Of a stretch of DNA of 64,000 bases, positions 63,971 through 64,000 are shown in pieces. This DNA comes from Desulfoprunum benzoelyticum (GTDB lineage Bacteria > Desulfobacterota > Desulfobulbia > Desulfobulbales > Desulfocapsaceae): positions 62,001 to 126,000 of the forward strand of contig NZ_JACHEO010000002.1 of assembly GCF_014201505.1 (NCBI RefSeq). Reading direction: 5' to 3'. Each line of letters starts with the position of its first letter. The stretch's first letter is position 1. The translations under genes and the position numbers were made by a program. Under the pieces are notes generated by a model. The model was not told the DNA's origin. It ran no database searches and saw only the letters and a list, made by a program, of their open reading frames with translations.

Positions 63971-64000
63971 GTCAGATCTTCCTTTCCTGAAAGAGGGTGA

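Noticed and set aside
58400-64000. A ubiquitin-like conjugation or CBASS-type operon around the E2-like gene
   Set aside because: The neighbours are kdsD, a HAD phosphatase and a YkgJ protein; there is no E1/ThiF, JAB peptidase, ubiquitin-like protein or nucleotidyltransferase.

Overview
The window looks like a chromosomal segment of a sulfate-reducing bacterium of the Desulfobulbales (former Deltaproteobacteria). The main evidence is a complete dsrA-dsrB-dsrD block for dissimilatory sulfite reductase. Gene groupings common in that lineage support it: holB, a PSP1/RicT-type gene and metG; and dnaG followed by rpoD. The base composition is GC-rich, and most genes have long antisense open frames that are composition artefacts. 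The dsr genes and the last 6 kb (metK, kdsD and the E2-like gene) look more AT-rich by eye. I found no tRNA, rRNA, CRISPR array, insertion sequence or prophage.

Layout. 0-2.3 kb: the 3' end of a ComF-family gene and a divergent dnaA, separated by a 546-base gap that carries a terminator and a DnaA-box-like site. 2.3-9.5 kb, minus strand: a protoporphyrinogen oxidase, a Na/Pi cotransporter-PhoU protein, and a three-gene ABC importer of the ferric-iron type. 9.9-14.6 kb, plus strand: htpG, a BamE-like lipoprotein overlapping pcm, a small unknown, and a TauE/SafE exporter. 14.7-22.3 kb, minus strand: bifunctional PutA, an Lrp regulator, a 1058-residue unknown membrane protein, and thiamine pyrophosphokinase. 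23-28.3 kb: a PKD/beta-barrel outer-membrane protein, icd, a UPF0210 protein with a double-ACT protein, and a lipoprotein. 28.5-32.7 kb: ppk1, mtgA and mtaD.

33-42.3 kb is a long plus-strand run: ychF, a YhaM-type nuclease, holB, a PSP1 protein, metG, YggT, a DivIVA-like protein, a UPF0235 protein, a triosephosphate-isomerase-like protein lacking its catalytic glutamate, and a DUF533/TerB-like protein. 42.3-45 kb, minus strand: a UbiB kinase and an unknown. 45-52.3 kb, plus strand: dnaG, rpoD, dprA, rpe and pgi. 52.4-55.5 kb is the dsrABD operon, with a near-consensus promoter, an internal 13-bp hairpin and a strong terminator. 55.7-58.2 kb, minus strand: metK followed by ahcY, the SAM cycle. 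58.7-64 kb: kdsD, the E2-like/TPR gene, a HAD phosphatase and a YkgJ-type cysteine-cluster protein.

The most unusual item is the 836-residue protein at 59678-62188. Its first ~140 residues have the sequence layout of a ubiquitin-conjugating (E2/UBC) fold but carry Arg where the catalytic Cys would be. A single membrane span and a long TPR-like region follow. Its promoter carries a perfect 17-bp palindrome at the predicted transcription start, so it is probably controlled by a dedicated regulator. No E1, ubiquitin-like or JAB gene is nearby, so a conjugation pathway is not shown. Second in interest is the triosephosphate-isomerase-like protein at 40771-41463, whose catalytic Glu position is Cys. 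All functional calls rest on reading motifs by eye; no database search was possible.
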